6,216 bases of DNA. Source: Modestobacter sp. (GTDB taxonomy: Bacteria > Actinomycetota > Actinomycetes > Mycobacteriales > Geodermatophilaceae). Positions 6,008 through 6,216 of the stretch are shown piece after piece (position 1 is the stretch's first letter; the number at the start of each line of letters is the position of its first letter). A program made the translations under genes and the position numbers. The DNA lies in assembly GCA_025963425.1 (NCBI GenBank), contig JAOPUQ010000345.1, positions 1 through 6,216 of the forward strand, in the 5' to 3' direction. A model generated the notes under the pieces. That model searched no databases and was not told the origin of the DNA. It saw only the letters and a list, made by a program, of their open reading frames with translations.

Positions 6008-6216
6008 GTGCGTCACTACGAACTGATGGTCATCCTCGACCCTGAACTCGAGGAGCGCACCATCGCTCCCAGCCTCGACCGCTTCCTGACCGTCGTCACC
6101 ACCCGTGGCGGCAACATCGGCAAGGTCGACATCTGGGGCCGGCGTCGCCTGGCCTACGAGATCAACAAGCGTCCTGAGGGCATCTACGCCGTCATCGACA
6201 TCAACGCCGAGCCCTC
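6008..6216 (+). CDS. rpsF: 30S ribosomal protein S6, 3' partial
   Basis: Small-subunit ribosomal protein that binds 16S rRNA as a complex with S18. The 69 complete codons visible are the bulk of a protein usually about 95-100 residues long. From GTG 6008 the product opens with MRHYELMVILDPELEE, the typical actinobacterial S6 N-terminus, and continues through GGNIGKVDIWGRRRLAYEI and KRPEGIYAVIDINAEP, the central strands of the ferredoxin-like fold. The Shine-Dalgarno AGGAGG (5991-5996) is 11 bases from the GTG, a slightly long spacing, and is part of the candidate autoregulatory stem. In actinobacteria this gene normally heads an operon with ssb, rpsR and rplI, which would lie to the right of the window. 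Confidence 0.97.
   Translation, partial: MRHYELMVILDPELEERTIAPSLDRFLTVVTTRGGNIGKVDIWGRRRLAYEINKRPEGIYAVIDINAEP

Overview
The window comes from the chromosome of a high-GC Gram-positive actinobacterium. Composition and codon third positions are strongly G/C-biased, GTG starts are common, and the gene content is a class A penicillin-binding protein, a GT87-type membrane glycosyltransferase and rpsF. This resembles the ponA1 – membrane protein – rpsF neighbourhood known from mycobacteria and relatives. A Geodermatophilaceae-like host (Blastococcus/Geodermatophilus/Modestobacter type) is my guess and is not proven by the sequence.

Layout. Bases 3-2246 (+) carry most of a bifunctional peptidoglycan synthase (PonA type); its start codon lies left of the window. 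After 23 bases, 2270-3790 (+) encodes a polytopic GT87/DUF2029-like membrane glycosyltransferase, almost certainly in the same operon. A GC-rich hairpin at 3864-3890 separates this pair from a convergent gene, deoxyribonuclease IV (nfo, 3889-4698, minus), with all nine expected metal ligands and a probable leaderless start. A divergent 125-base intergenic region (4699-4823) with short inverted and direct repeats leads to an unrecognised exported protein (4824-5834, +). It has a signal peptide, a beta-rich cupredoxin-like domain without copper ligands, a proline-rich stalk and a C-terminal membrane anchor. A 173-base leader region (5835-6007) then holds a 21-base-period direct repeat, an extended -10 promoter, a long hairpin and a structure resembling the S6:S18 autoregulatory motif. 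The 5' part of rpsF follows (6008-6216, cut by the window edge).

How the genes work together. The first two build the cell envelope: the PBP polymerises and cross-links peptidoglycan, and the GT87 protein probably adds a sugar from a polyprenyl-phosphate donor on the outer face of the membrane. nfo is a base-excision repair enzyme in its own transcription unit. The anchored protein is a surface protein of unknown role. rpsF begins a ribosomal protein operon whose leader appears built for feedback by its own products. I see no mobile element, CRISPR array, tRNA or rRNA. Most of the window is ordinary core genome; the points worth a second look are the rpsF leader, the anchored surface protein and the leaderless nfo start.
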